From Marinobacter alexandrii (GTDB taxonomy: Bacteria; Pseudomonadota; Gammaproteobacteria; Pseudomonadales; Oleiphilaceae), in the NCBI RefSeq assembly GCF_005871205.1, contig NZ_SWKM01000015.1:310001-374000 (forward strand): a stretch of 64,000 nt of DNA, read 5' to 3'. The notes below the pieces were generated by a model, which saw nothing but the letters and a program-made list of their open reading frames with translations, searched no databases and had not been told where the DNA came from. Position numbers and translations under genes: made by a program. Positions 1 through 8,898 of this stretch are shown in pieces. Every line of letters begins with the position of its first letter. The stretch's first letter is position 1.

Positions 1-1187
1 CCGACCGGATGGCCGGCAAATTTGTTGCCCGGGTGCTGGTTCTGGCACCGATCGTTTGGCTTGGCTGGTGGCTGGCCGGTGCCGATAATGCCTTCGACAT
101 CACCCTGTCGGTGCTGGTAGTCACCTGCCCCTGCGCACTGTCACTGGCCACACCGACCGCCATTACCGCCGCCACCGTAAAGCTGCGCCGCCTCGGGTTT
201 CTGCCAACTCGCGGTCACACCCTGGAATCCATGAATACCGTGGATACCGTTGTTTTCGATAAGACCGGCACCCTGACCCGCGGCGAATTGAACCTGGTCA
301 ACACCACCGTCCTGGGCAGTCTGGATGAGACCACCTGCCTGAAACTGGCCGCCGGGCTGGAAAAACACTCGGAACATCCGGTCGCACGGGTCTTCCACGA
401 TGGCTCATCGTCCGCGGTTGAACAGGTGCGCAACCATCTGGGCGGAGGCCTGTCCGGAAAACTCGGCGATCAGAACCTGTTCATCGGCCACCGGGACTTT
501 GTCCAGGGCTTTGTCAGTGCGCCCGCGCCGGCATCACCGGGCGCCCCAGGCATGGAAATCTGGCTGGCCTCGGACAATGAATGGCTGGCCTGCTTCGCGC
601 TGGATGACCAGCCCCGACCGGATGCGGCCCAGGCCATTCGTGAGCTGCAGGGCCTCGGTATTCGAACGCTGCTGCTCAGTGGTGACCGCTCCGGACATGT
701 CAAGCAGGTGGCGCAAACCCTGGGCATTACGGAGGCCATCGGCCAAGCCTCGCCAGAACAGAAGTTGGAAATTTTGGAACGGCTTAAGGGCGAAGGCCGG
801 CAGATCATGATGGTAGGAGACGGACTCAACGACCTGCCATCCATGGCGGGCGCCGGTATTTCCGTTGCCATGGGATCGGCTGCGGATCTGACCCAGTTGC
901 ACGCCGATGCGGTTCTGCTGAACGGCCAGCTGGTACAGCTGATCGAAGCCCTTAAAACCAGCCGCAGAACCCGCACGGTGATCCGTCAGAACCTGGTTTG
1001 GGCGCTGGTTTACAACGTTTGCGCCCTGCCGCTGGCTGCCGCTGGCATGGTGCCACCCTGGCTCGCCGCGATTGGCATGTCGATCAGCTCACTGATCGTG
1101 GTTCTGAACGCCCTTCGGCTTGGCAAAGCCTCCACCCAGCCCCAGCATCCGCATAATCCGGCGGTTGGCGCTCAGGTTGCGTCCTGA
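1..1187 (+). CDS. ccoI: CcoI-type copper P1B-ATPase (5' end outside window)
   Basis: This is the C-terminal part of a heavy-metal P-type ATPase; the reading frame is open from the first bases, so the metal-binding, early membrane and actuator parts lie upstream. Counting from the first in-window methionine, the ion-path motif TCPCALS has its CPC at about 40-42, the phosphorylation motif DKTGTLT is at about 84-90, and the hinge GDGLND comes later, before two final membrane segments. Copper ATPases of this type load copper into cbb3 cytochrome oxidase. ccoS follows 35 bases downstream, which supports CcoI rather than a detoxifying CopA. The Marinobacter-like context and this gene order are typical of ccoGHIS clusters; ccoG, ccoH and the ccoNOPQ oxidase genes would be expected upstream but cannot be seen. 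Confidence 0.9.
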   Translation, partial: DRMAGKFVARVLVLAPIVWLGWWLAGADNAFDITLSVLVVTCPCALSLATPTAITAATVKLRRLGFLPTRGHTLESMNTVDTVVFDKTGTLTRGELNLVNTTVLGSLDETTCLKLAAGLEKHSEHPVARVFHDGSSSAVEQVRNHLGGGLSGKLGDQNLFIGHRDFVQGFVSAPAPASPGAPGMEIWLASDNEWLACFALDDQPRPDAAQAIRELQGLGIRTLLLSGDRSGHVKQVAQTLGITEAIGQASPEQKLEILERLKGEGRQIMMVGDGLNDLPSMAGAGISVAMGSAADLTQLHADAVLLNGQLVQLIEALKTSRRTRTVIRQNLVWALVYNVCALPLAAAGMVPPWLAAIGMSISSLIVVLNALRLGKASTQPQHPHNPAVGAQVAS

Positions 1188-1222
1188 TACCGTGCTGTAA
1201 ACAGTTTTCGCGAGGTCTTACC

Positions 1223-1483
1223 GTGCAAATCGTTATGATTCTGGTCCCACTGGTCCTCATTGTCGTTGCCCTGGGTATCGTCCTGTTCTCCTGGGCAGTC
1301 AAGAACGGCCAGTATGATGACTTGGAAGGCCCGGCCCACCGGATCCTGTACGACGACGACAAGGACATGATCCCGGACGAAGCCCGCACCGACTTGCCGG
1401 TCAGGAACGGTGACGAGAAAACGGAGAATCCTGAACAAGAGTCCAAACCCGACACCGACGGGGATTCACCGAAACACCCATGA
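1223..1483 (+). CDS. ccoS: CcoS cbb3-type oxidase assembly protein
   Basis: A small protein of 86 residues. It has a single N-terminal membrane helix (about residues 2-27), then the family hallmark W-A-V-K-N-G-Q-Y-D-D-L-E-G-P and a short acidic, hydrophilic tail. CcoS is needed for cofactor insertion into cbb3 cytochrome oxidase in the inner membrane. It follows ccoI closely and overlaps the next gene by four bases (ATGA), so the three are probably one transcript. The tail after about residue 50 is longer and more charged than in many CcoS proteins and looks disordered. Confidence 0.92.
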   Translation: MQIVMILVPLVLIVVALGIVLFSWAVKNGQYDDLEGPAHRILYDDDKDMIPDEARTDLPVRNGDEKTENPEQESKPDTDGDSPKHP

Positions 1484-2169
1484 GCCCGGAACTCTACCTC
1501 AGTTATCCCAGCGCCCTTCTTATTGGCCTGCTCGGCAGTACCCACTGCCTGGGCATGTGCGGCGGCATCAGCGCATCGCTGTCCATGGCCCTGCCGGTCG
1601 GCAGCGGCTTCCGGTTCCGGCAATCATTGATGTTGTTGGCCTTCAATGTCGGGCGCATTGCCAGTTATGCCGTTATTGCGGCCGGTGTCGCTCTGCTGAG
1701 CACCTCCGCCGCCAACCAGTGGGCCGAGCTTGGCGGGCTGCTGCGAACCATCGCCGGGCTACTGTTGATCCTGATGGGCCTGTCGATGGCTCAATGGTGG
1801 CAGGGTATCCGTTACGTAGAGCGCATTGGCGCGCCAGTGTGGGCCAAACTGTCGCCGCTTACCCGCCGGTTACTGCCGGTCCGGCATCCGGGCCAGGCAC
1901 TGGCGCTCGGCGTACTGTGGGGCTGGCTGCCCTGCGGCCTGATTTACAGCACCCTTGGGTGGGCCGCGCTGCAACCAACCGTTGGCTCGGCGGCGCTCAC
2001 CATGGTGTTCTTTGGACTTGGCACTCTGCCATCCATGCTGGCAACCGGCTACGCGGCGGGCTGGATCAGGGGGTTGCAAGGTAACCAGTTATTCAGGAAG
2101 GGAACGGCGGTCATGCTGATCGTATTCGGGCTGTGGACCCTGCCGCTGACTGCGTTTATGAGCCATTGA
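1480..2169 (+). CDS. TauE/SafE- or DsbD_2-type membrane protein of the cco cluster
   Basis: A polytopic inner-membrane protein of 229 residues. The first helix carries the conserved STHCLGMCGG motif (about residues 19-28) and a second cysteine motif WLPCGLIYSTL lies near residue 150. These are the paired Cys/Met motifs of the cytochrome-biogenesis transmembrane family often labelled sulfite exporter TauE/SafE. The gene overlaps ccoS by four bases. Relatives beside ccoIS are thought to help copper handling during cbb3 oxidase assembly; a real sulfite-export role is not supported by the context. The exact substrate is unknown. Confidence 0.8.
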   Translation: MSPELYLSYPSALLIGLLGSTHCLGMCGGISASLSMALPVGSGFRFRQSLMLLAFNVGRIASYAVIAAGVALLSTSAANQWAELGGLLRTIAGLLLILMGLSMAQWWQGIRYVERIGAPVWAKLSPLTRRLLPVRHPGQALALGVLWGWLPCGLIYSTLGWAALQPTVGSAALTMVFFGLGTLPSMLATGYAAGWIRGLQGNQLFRKGTAVMLIVFGLWTLPLTAFMSH

Positions 2170-2230
2170 CCGGATTACGCCAACCTGTCACGCACCCGGC
2201 CTGAACCACCGCCAGTCAAAGCCACGACGG

Positions 2231-3190
2231 CTAGATATTCAGCACGTCCAAACGACCGAAACTGGCCATATCTTCCGGCTCTGCTGACTGAACGCCCTGG
2301 TCGTTTGCGCCCCTAATGTTGGAGCCTCTATTTTTGGAACCCCGACGCTCCCCTTCACGGAAATCGTACAGCTTGTTATCGGCAAGGTGCGACGGTTCAA
2401 CGTTACACAGGGCGCGGAACATGGTTTCCAGACGGCCCGGGTGCTGTTTGTCCCAACTCTGGAACATGTCCTTGATGACCTGGCGCTGCAGGTTCTCCTG
2501 CGAGCCACACAGGTTGCAGGGGATGATCGGGAATTCCCTCAGTTCTGCGTAGCGGGCAATGTCTTTCTCCCGGCTGTACGCCAACGGACGGATGACCGTG
2601 TTGCGTCCGTCATCACTGTGCAGAACCGGGGGCATGGATTTCATTTTACCGCCGTAAAACATGTTCAGGAACAGGGTTTCCAGCAGGTCATCACGGTGGT
2701 GACCCAGCGCGATCTTGGTCACGCCGTGTTCCTCAGCAAAATTATAGAGAATGCCGCGGCGCAGCCGGGAACAGAGACCACAGGTAGTTTTCCCCTCGGG
2801 GACCTTTTCCTTAACAATGCTGTAGGTATCTTTTTCTATGATGTGATACTCGATACCCAGCGCGCTCAGGTATTCCGGCAATACTTCTTCCGGAAATCCT
2901 GGCTGTTTCTGGTCGAGATTGACGGCGATCAGGTCAAACGAAACCGGAGCACTCTTCTGCAGGGCCAGCAGAATATCCAGCATGGCGTAGGAATCTTTGC
3001 CACCGGACAGGCAGCACATCACCTTGTCGCCAGCCTCAATCATGGAAAAATCGGCTATCGCCTGTCCGACGTCATGGCGCAGGCGCTTTTGCAGCTTGTT
3101 GAGTTCCAGTTTTTGGTGGCGCTCAGACTCAGCGCTCTGACCTTGTTCGGAACGGGCGATCATAGCTTCGGACATACCAACAACATTCAT
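2231..3190 (-). CDS. ttcA: TtcA tRNA 2-thiocytidine(32) synthetase
   Basis: A PP-loop ATPase that thiolates cytidine 32 of certain tRNAs using an iron-sulfur cluster. Visible hallmarks are the PP-loop SGGKDS, the first cluster cysteines in [12 protein letters not shown], the GHHRDD motif and the distal IPCNLCGSQ block, in the order seen in E. coli TtcA. The frame is open to an ATG at 3298, but that start would overlap the divergent DnaJ-type gene. A good promoter (TATAAT at 3209-3214) lies inside the extension, so translation probably starts at 3190 or at the next ATG, 3175. The C-terminal tail (about the last 45 residues) is rich in Gly, Asn and Arg and is not conserved. Confidence 0.93.
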   Translation of the reverse strand: MNVVGMSEAMIARSEQGQSAESERHQKLELNKLQKRLRHDVGQAIADFSMIEAGDKVMCCLSGGKDSYAMLDILLALQKSAPVSFDLIAVNLDQKQPGFPEEVLPEYLSALGIEYHIIEKDTYSIVKEKVPEGKTTCGLCSRLRRGILYNFAEEHGVTKIALGHHRDDLLETLFLNMFYGGKMKSMPPVLHSDDGRNTVIRPLAYSREKDIARYAELREFPIIPCNLCGSQENLQRQVIKDMFQSWDKQHPGRLETMFRALCNVEPSHLADNKLYDFREGERRGSKNRGSNIRGANDQGVQSAEPEDMASFGRLDVLNI

Positions 3191-3208
3191 CAAATTAGTG
3201 AACGCAGA

Positions 3209-3238
3209 ATTATACGCATCAGAGGGATCGAGTGACAG
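3209..3238 (-). promoter_or_regulatory. Candidate sigma70 promoter of ttcA
   Basis: Read on the minus strand, CTGTCA (3238-3233) and a perfect TATAAT (3214-3209) are separated by 18 bases. Transcription would start near 3202, just upstream of the ATG codons at 3190 and 3175. This argues against the longer reading frame starting at 3298. It is a prediction from consensus only. Confidence 0.55.
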
Positions 3239-3279
3239 CAGCGCTTCCCTGAGAGCCTCGACTCCCCTACCATTGAACC

Positions 3280-3945
3280 ATGAAAGATTCGACTTCAATG
3301 ACTGCCCAGGCGGACAGTGACGGCCATTATGATGACGGCTTTCTGGGCCAACACATTCAACATCTGTTGGTGGCAGTAGAGCACGAGTTGCGCCGTGCCC
3401 CCGAAGGCATCAGTGAAATGGCGTTGATCAAGGCCTTGCAGCGCCCGCCCTGGCAACTGATCGGTGAAGTCTGTTACCACGATCCGGAGAAGCTGTATCC
3501 GGTTCATTTCCTGTTGTTTCATACCCTGTATCGGCTACGGGACCAGTTGGTTGAAGCCGGTGAAAGTCTGCAGATATCGCCACTGGGAATCCACCTGACC
3601 CTGGAAGACATTGTCGGCGGCCATGGCTTGCCTGACGAACCGGACCAACTACGGGCCTTTTATCTGGACTTGTCCCAGTACCGAATGCCAGAAGATGCGA
3701 TTCAGCAGATGATGGATGACTTCTGGTCGGGTCGGCCCATCTCAGGGCCGGACTCGGAAGAGGTTCTGGCGGCTGCGCAGGAGCTGGGATTCAATGAAGT
3801 GCCCGGGAATTTTCTGGAGGTGAAACAGCGCTTCCGGCGCGCCGTCATGCACGCGCACCCCGACCGCGGCGGAGATACCCAGGGCATTCAGGTCCTGAAC
3901 GAAGCATTTTCCGTGCTCAAGGCCTATTTCAGAAGCCCCGGCTAG
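3280..3945 (+). CDS. DnaJ-related protein with C-terminal J domain
   Basis: A protein of 221 residues with an N-terminal region of the 'DNA-J related' family (blocks around [13 protein letters not shown] and [15 protein letters not shown]) and a short C-terminal J domain carrying the HPD motif in [12 protein letters not shown] domains stimulate Hsp70 ATPase activity, so this is presumably a DnaK co-chaperone in the cytoplasm; the client is unknown. It lacks the Gly/Phe and zinc-finger regions of true DnaJ. It is divergent from ttcA. The start is uncertain: an in-frame ATG lies six codons further on (3298), and neither has a clear ribosome binding site. Confidence 0.85.
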   Translation: MKDSTSMTAQADSDGHYDDGFLGQHIQHLLVAVEHELRRAPEGISEMALIKALQRPPWQLIGEVCYHDPEKLYPVHFLLFHTLYRLRDQLVEAGESLQISPLGIHLTLEDIVGGHGLPDEPDQLRAFYLDLSQYRMPEDAIQQMMDDFWSGRPISGPDSEEVLAAAQELGFNEVPGNFLEVKQRFRRAVMHAHPDRGGDTQGIQVLNEAFSVLKAYFRSPG

Positions 3946-4006
3946 CAGCACTCACGTAATCCTGTATTCACGATCCAAACGTCACAATCGAAAGGATGAA
4001 TAGTTC

Positions 4007-5041
4007 ATGGTAAGACGAACACTGCTGAGCTTTGCATTGAGCTTCGTTGCGCTTCCCGCGCTCGCCGATCTGGTGGTGCTCCAGTATCACCACGTCAGCG
4101 ATTCCACGCCGTCCTCCACCAGTACCTCGGTGTCGCTGTTTGACGCTCAGATGGACATGATTGCGGATCTGAAGCTGGAAGTGGTGCCACTGCAAGCGGG
4201 CACCGAGCAGGCACTGGCCAGGGCTGAGGCTGACGGAGGGAACGACGAGCCCAATCAGTTGGCCATTACCTTTGATGACGCCTATGACTCGGTCTACGCC
4301 ACCGCCGCACCGATACTTTCGTCCATGGACTACCCGTACACCGTTTTCGTCAACACCGAAGCCGTCGGACGCCACGGTTATATGACCTGGGAACAGCTGG
4401 CCGAGTTGGAACAACGGGACGGCGTTACCATTGCCAACCACAGTGCCGACCATGGCCACCTGGCCCGAAAGCCCGGCGAAACCGCCGAGCAGTGGAACAG
4501 CAGAATCGACCGCAGCCTGGACGCCGCTCAAGCCACGCTTGCGGAAAAACTCGGAACGGAAGCACCCTTATTTGCCTATCCCTATGGGGAGTTTGATGCC
4601 GCGCTGGAAGCAAAACTGGCTGAGCGGGATTGGTACGGCTACGGGCAGCAATCCGGCCCTATCGGCGAGAGTTCCAGTGCGACCCGGTTGCCACGATTCC
4701 CGATGGCCAACGCGTACGGTCAGTTGAACGGCCTACCGGACAAATTGCAAAGCAAGGCATTTCCGGTGTCCGCGGAAGAATTACCTGATGGCGTCATGAC
4801 CAACAATCCGCCCGTGCTTACCTTTGCGCTGCCCTCTTCCATGAAGGCGTCCAGGCTGACCTGCTTCGCTTCTGGCCAGGGCCGCATCGACATCAACGTG
4901 GAGGATGGTGAGGTTCGGGTGCAGGCACCGGATGCCTTCAACAGCCGGCGTCTGCGCTACAACTGCACCCATCCGGCCGGCGGCGGTCAGTTTTACTGGC
5001 TGTCTCACCAATGGCTTGACCCCCAGCAGCCCGAAGACTGA
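4007..5041 (+). CDS. Secreted polysaccharide deacetylase family protein
   Basis: A 344-residue protein with a signal peptide (cleavage likely after ALPALA, residue 20). The NodB-type fold is shown by LQYHHVS (about 25-31), the catalytic/metal motif TFDDAYDS (about 88-95), and the metal motif HSADHGH (H145, H149). Such enzymes remove acyl groups from N-acetylated glycans, exported polysaccharide or peptidoglycan. The first Asp of TFDD and the two His are all present, so activity is plausible. The C-terminal 100 residues form an extra domain with two Cys that may form a disulfide. No glycan-synthesis genes lie nearby, so the substrate cannot be inferred. An AAGGA box lies 11 bases before the ATG. 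Confidence 0.85.
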   Translation: MVRRTLLSFALSFVALPALADLVVLQYHHVSDSTPSSTSTSVSLFDAQMDMIADLKLEVVPLQAGTEQALARAEADGGNDEPNQLAITFDDAYDSVYATAAPILSSMDYPYTVFVNTEAVGRHGYMTWEQLAELEQRDGVTIANHSADHGHLARKPGETAEQWNSRIDRSLDAAQATLAEKLGTEAPLFAYPYGEFDAALEAKLAERDWYGYGQQSGPIGESSSATRLPRFPMANAYGQLNGLPDKLQSKAFPVSAEELPDGVMTNNPPVLTFALPSSMKASRLTCFASGQGRIDINVEDGEVRVQAPDAFNSRRLRYNCTHPAGGGQFYWLSHQWLDPQQPED

Positions 5042-5057
5042 CCCCAGGGGGTCAGTC
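5036..5057. terminator. Inverted repeat between convergent genes
   Basis: A perfect 10-base inverted repeat (GACTGACCCC / GGGGTCAGTC) separated by two bases. It overlaps the stop codon of the deacetylase and sits 10-15 bases from the stop of the convergent MalM-like gene. It lacks a clear run of T on either side, so it may be a weak bidirectional terminator or a transcript 3' stabiliser. Confidence 0.45.
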
Positions 5058-6137
5058 CTGCTCCACCATCTTCAGCCCCACTTCGCCTTGGGCGACGTGG
5101 GCAATGACCTTCGGTTTTTTTCCGGCGCCGGTCTCAATCACGGTTTGACCAGCAAGGTCCGAACTTCGGGTGTATAGAACAACCCAACGCTCGCCCTGGC
5201 CGGGAAAAACCGGCACCCAGGCTTCCAGAAAGCCCCGTCGACTCCAGGTTTCCGGCTCATAGGGGGTGACAAGATCGGTGACCAGGCGCACGGGTTCAAA
5301 GTCCCGGTCCAGAAACGCCAACGAAGGAACGAAGACGCCATTTCGGGCGTAGGATCGAAGCCGCATGATGAAATCCGGCCGCTTCGCCACGCTAGCCAGG
5401 TCAATCATCTGATAGCGACTGGTTCCCGTCAGAAAATTGTGGGTAGGCGACTGATCGGTAACATTGACCCCAAACTCCCTGCCTTGCTGCCATTCCACCG
5501 CGTCCCGAGTCTCCAGGCCCAGACAGCAGAACTCGCGGAATCGTTCAAAATAATCTCCACCCACTTCAATACCCAGGACCGCGTAGGCGTCGAGATTGCC
5601 CTGGTTCGTTGACTGGGCTGGCTTAAGGTCGGAGCCACTGTGGTAAACACTCGCGGGGGTAAGTTCGATGGGCGGAGGCACCAGGCCCTTCTCTTCATCA
5701 CTGCGGGTATCCGGCCTGAAATAGCTGACCCGGACATTGCCTTGGGCATCCCGCCAGGTGAAATAGGGTTGGCGTTCGCCCGGGCGGACATAGCCGTCTT
5801 TCGCCAGCTCGTTGGCGTCCGGATAATTTTCCAGAGTGAACTCGGTCTCTTCGACTTCTGACAGGCCAGCCATTCCAGCCTCCATTGCGGGCGCCTCGGC
5901 AGTACTGGATTCAGGTGTTTCTGGCTGCCCACCGTGAGGGGCATTCGGTGCTGGCTCCTCTGCCTGTTTCTGGACGGAGGTGGCAACAATCGGTGAATAA
6001 CGCACCCGCCCCTGCTCGTCCACCCAGGTGTAATAGCCCTCCCGTTCGGACACGGTAGAACCACCCACCTGGCAGCCGCCGAGCAAGGTCGCCAAACCCC
6101 AAATCATTGCGATTGTTGCCAACGTGCGCATGGTCAT
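5052..6137 (-). CDS. MalM-like outer-membrane lipoprotein with DUF4124-like segments
   Basis: The predicted lipoprotein has a hydrophobic leader ending in the lipobox LLGGC. The N-terminal half has two short repeats of the pattern Y-x-T-W-x-D-x-Q-G-x-V-R (around YYTWVDEQGRVRYS and YFTWRDAQGNVRVS), like DUF4124. The last 160 residues, with RLRSYARNGVFVPSLAFLD and ERWVVLYTRSSDL, resemble the MalM family of maltose-operon periplasmic proteins. The function of MalM is unknown. The frame runs in from a TTG at 6170, but the ATG codons at 6137 and 6131 give a proper leader. It is the last gene of a four-gene minus-strand cluster and starts about 34 bases after the FadL-type gene. It is not next to the mal operons, and no shared mal promoter array is seen upstream. 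Confidence 0.68.
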   Translation of the reverse strand: MTMRTLATIAMIWGLATLLGGCQVGGSTVSEREGYYTWVDEQGRVRYSPIVATSVQKQAEEPAPNAPHGGQPETPESSTAEAPAMEAGMAGLSEVEETEFTLENYPDANELAKDGYVRPGERQPYFTWRDAQGNVRVSYFRPDTRSDEEKGLVPPPIELTPASVYHSGSDLKPAQSTNQGNLDAYAVLGIEVGGDYFERFREFCCLGLETRDAVEWQQGREFGVNVTDQSPTHNFLTGTSRYQMIDLASVAKRPDFIMRLRSYARNGVFVPSLAFLDRDFEPVRLVTDLVTPYEPETWSRRGFLEAWVPVFPGQGERWVVLYTRSSDLAGQTVIETGAGKKPKVIAHVAQGEVGLKMVEQD

Positions 6138-6170
6138 GGTGAACGGGTACCCCGATGTTGCGCGAGCCAA

Positions 6171-7796
6171 TCAGAACTTGGTGCGGAAACTGAGGCCGGC
6201 CATAACAACCCGAAGCGAGGTCTTCACGTCGAGCCCGGCATAGGGGTTGTAGATAATGTTAGTGATGTTGTCACAGTTTAGGTTACAGCTGGTGTCGGCT
6301 GGAATGGTTTCAATGGAATGCAGATAGCTCAGGTTCATGTCGATCTCGGTGTCCTTATCCCAGCGATACCCCATCCCGATACTGTAAAGATTAGCGCCAC
6401 CGAAGGGCGCCATGATGGAGCGCTGATCGTCCGGGATGACAGAGTCACGGATTTCCACTCCCGCCCTCAGGTCCAGCCGCGAAGACGCATGGAACTCGGC
6501 ACCAAAGGCCCAGTTCCACTGGCTTTTGAAGCCCAGGGGCAGCCGAAGAGTGTTTGAAGTGGCGTTATCCGGAGAGAGAATCTTGGCGGCGTTCAGGAAT
6601 TCCAGGTTGCGGTCGAAGCGGAACACAAACGCATCCCACTGGGCGTAGTCGGTCCAGCCAATGTCAGCATTAAGAGTCAGTTTTGGGTGCACATCCACAC
6701 TGATGCCAGTCTGGAAATGCTGGGGGTACACCAGGTCCATGCTGACATTGCCAGCCTCCCTGGGGGCGCCGGATGGCAGACTGAGAATGGCGGAGGTGAT
6801 GGCACCCAGCACCGAGCCATTGAGCCCCTGCCAAAACCCCGACCAGTCATCGGTGTACTCGATTTCAAAGCTGCCTTTGAGATTCATGTCGGCTTCGGAG
6901 GTGTAGCTGGCACCCCAGCTGAACCAGTCCGTGGGCTCCCACATCACGCCCAGGGCATAGGTGGGCGACAGAGTTTCCTGGACATTGATACTCAAGGCAC
7001 CGATATCATCCCAGGGGCCGATGTTACCGCCACACAGCGCCAGCCATGGCTGCAGCGGCTCATCGCCGCTCTCGCAGTTGAAGGCGTCCTGCAGTATCTC
7101 GGCCACCCCCAGCAGCATGTTCGGTGCCCGCATGTACTGGTCGGCGGCGATGCCCATGTGGGACAGATGGATACCCGCTCCGACGGACCAGTGGTCGTTG
7201 ATTTCATAGCCAATCGTGGGTGACAGGTAGGTAGTCCGCTGCAGCGCGGTCGCCTGCGGCTGGTACCGGCCCGGGTCGTCCTTGTCACGGTAAAAACCCG
7301 CCGCCAGAGGCAGATAGAAGGCATTACCAAAGGTGAGCTTGGAACCGGGCGGGTTGATGCTGATACCGGCCGAGGGTGCTACCGCAGGTCCCGGTGGTGC
7401 TCGAAGTATGCCGTAACCGGGCACATACAGGGCAACGTTGTTGGTGTGGCTGTGGGTGTTGGCGACCGGATCTCTCTGTCTACCCGTTAGCGGATCCGTT
7501 TCCAGGCCATCGATACCGAAAATCTCATAGCCATCCGGCGCGAAGAAATCGGCGTCGATGTCCAGATACACGTTCATCAGGGTGACTTCCAGCTGACGAC
7601 CATCCAGCTTGGTGAGTCCCGCCGGGTTGTAATGGATCGCCATGATGCCTGGCGGATCAGCCGTCACCGCGTTACCCAACGCCAGTGCCTTCGGGTGAAT
7701 GGTAAGGTTCTGTGCGAGCTGGGCCTCGGCACCACACGCGATGGTCGAGGCAATCAGGGCCGCAAGAATCTGCCTTTTGTGGCTGTTGTGTCCCAT
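6171..7796 (-). CDS. FadL/OmpP1-family outer-membrane beta-barrel
   Basis: About 541 residues with a signal peptide and the N-terminal FadL signature: leader, then A-L-A-L-G-N-A-V-T-A-D-P-P-G-I-M-A-I-H-Y-N-P-A-G-L. The rest is an alternating beta pattern that ends in a C-terminal Phe (SFRTKF), as expected for assembly by BAM. FadL-type barrels take up long-chain fatty acids or hydrocarbons. The start is set at 7796 because GGAAGGACTTC precedes that ATG; the open frame extends 14 codons further. An internal stretch near residues 225-260 has two Cys (NCESGDE and ALCGG) and there is another Cys pair near the C-terminus, unusual for FadL. Position in the C39/barrel cluster suggests a specialised role rather than general fatty-acid uptake. 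Confidence 0.82.
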   Translation of the reverse strand: MGHNSHKRQILAALIASTIACGAEAQLAQNLTIHPKALALGNAVTADPPGIMAIHYNPAGLTKLDGRQLEVTLMNVYLDIDADFFAPDGYEIFGIDGLETDPLTGRQRDPVANTHSHTNNVALYVPGYGILRAPPGPAVAPSAGISINPPGSKLTFGNAFYLPLAAGFYRDKDDPGRYQPQATALQRTTYLSPTIGYEINDHWSVGAGIHLSHMGIAADQYMRAPNMLLGVAEILQDAFNCESGDEPLQPWLALCGGNIGPWDDIGALSINVQETLSPTYALGVMWEPTDWFSWGASYTSEADMNLKGSFEIEYTDDWSGFWQGLNGSVLGAITSAILSLPSGAPREAGNVSMDLVYPQHFQTGISVDVHPKLTLNADIGWTDYAQWDAFVFRFDRNLEFLNAAKILSPDNATSNTLRLPLGFKSQWNWAFGAEFHASSRLDLRAGVEIRDSVIPDDQRSIMAPFGGANLYSIGMGYRWDKDTEIDMNLSYLHSIETIPADTSCNLNCDNITNIIYNPYAGLDVKTSLRVVMAGLSFRTKF

Positions 7797-7834
7797 GAAG
7801 TCCTTCCCTTCCCGTAAAACGTCGACGGCACCAA

Positions 7835-8845
7835 TCACTCTTTGAGGCCGGAGAAATTAATGGGCAGGGATACACCCAGGGAGAAGTCCGGGGCGTCCTC
7901 GGTCAAGCCAATACCAAGGCTGGTATTCACAATGGTGGTGTCACTGATCCGGGTGCCCAGCGACATACTCAGAAAGCCGGTCATCTGATCCTGGGCCACC
8001 GCCTCGTCACCATTGCTGAAGGTCAGTATCGTTTCGTCGTTGTAGCTGAGCTGTGCCGAGATACTGAGGGAAATGTCATAAGACAGGGAGTAGGCAAAAC
8101 CGGCGGAACCGGACAGGCCAAAACCGGGATCCACCTTGATCAGCCGCCGGGCGCCACGGACCTGATCCAGACCGTCGACCTCAAAGTTGTAGGTCAGGCT
8201 CGTAGAGCCAAACACCACCACCGGATCCAGTACCTTGGAGAGGCTCAGGCCACCTGACAGGGAGTAATAACCACTGCCGGTGGATAGTTGCTCCTTGATA
8301 TCGATTTCATATGGGCTCACGCCGGTCTTGGTGGTGAAGGTGCTGAACAGCGTGGTGGACATTTTTCCGGGCACATAGGCAAACGGCTGCCAACGCCCGG
8401 TAAAGGAAATATCTCCGAAGTCGTACACGGTGAGTTCGTCCTGGGAGTCGTATTTCACCACCAGCGGGACACGGGTACCGACAGTCAGGTTGTCCAGGAG
8501 GCCGTAGTCGTAGGCAAAAGCATTGGTGAAGTTGTGAGTGGCCGAGGGGACCACATCCAGATTCTCCACCGAATTGTCCGAAATGCTCAAATCAATACGC
8601 TGGTCAGCGGTATAGGAGTAATCAAACGAATAGGTCAGGGAGTGAATCCCTTTCTTCTGCAGCGAGTAGTTCTTTTCGGCAGCCTGGAACACCTCCTCGA
8701 GCTGGCGGGATGAATCCTCATCGCCCTCCTGCTTGGCCAGGGCCTCCCGCGCCTGGTCCACATTTCCTTCCTGCGCCAGGGCCATGCCCGGAAGCAATCC
8801 TGCCGTGGAAACAAGGATAACGCCTCGCGCAAACCAACGATTCAT
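7835..8845 (-). CDS. FapF-like outer-membrane barrel with N-terminal coiled coil
   Basis: A 336-residue protein with a signal peptide (cleavage after ALA, residue 24), then a charged segment, residues 26-64, with strong heptad-like helical character (QAREALAKQEG...RQLEEVFQAAEKN). From residue 66 onwards it is an alternating beta-strand protein of the phenol-degradation MetA / 'transporter' barrel type. This layout (signal, coiled coil, small barrel) is that of FapF, the pore that secretes functional amyloid in Pseudomonas. A C39 peptidase like FapD lies directly upstream, 53 bases away. No FapB/FapC-like repeat protein is visible. A generic barrel of the same Pfam family is the alternative. 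An AGGGAG box precedes the ATG. Confidence 0.6.
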   Translation of the reverse strand: MNRWFARGVILVSTAGLLPGMALAQEGNVDQAREALAKQEGDEDSSRQLEEVFQAAEKNYSLQKKGIHSLTYSFDYSYTADQRIDLSISDNSVENLDVVPSATHNFTNAFAYDYGLLDNLTVGTRVPLVVKYDSQDELTVYDFGDISFTGRWQPFAYVPGKMSTTLFSTFTTKTGVSPYEIDIKEQLSTGSGYYSLSGGLSLSKVLDPVVVFGSTSLTYNFEVDGLDQVRGARRLIKVDPGFGLSGSAGFAYSLSYDISLSISAQLSYNDETILTFSNGDEAVAQDQMTGFLSMSLGTRISDTTIVNTSLGIGLTEDAPDFSLGVSLPINFSGLKE

Positions 8846-8898
8846 CCTGACTCCCTTATTTTATTTTTGGTTTCCTGGCCCAGGTAGGACCCCGGAAA

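Noticed and set aside
1480..2169. Sulfite exporter
   Set aside because: The family name TauE/SafE suggests it, but the STHCLGMCGG motif and the ccoIS context point to oxidase assembly.
2387..3235. 282-codon plus-strand open frame opposite ttcA
   Set aside because: TtcA is certain from its PP-loop and Cys motifs; the opposite frame is a by-product of composition.
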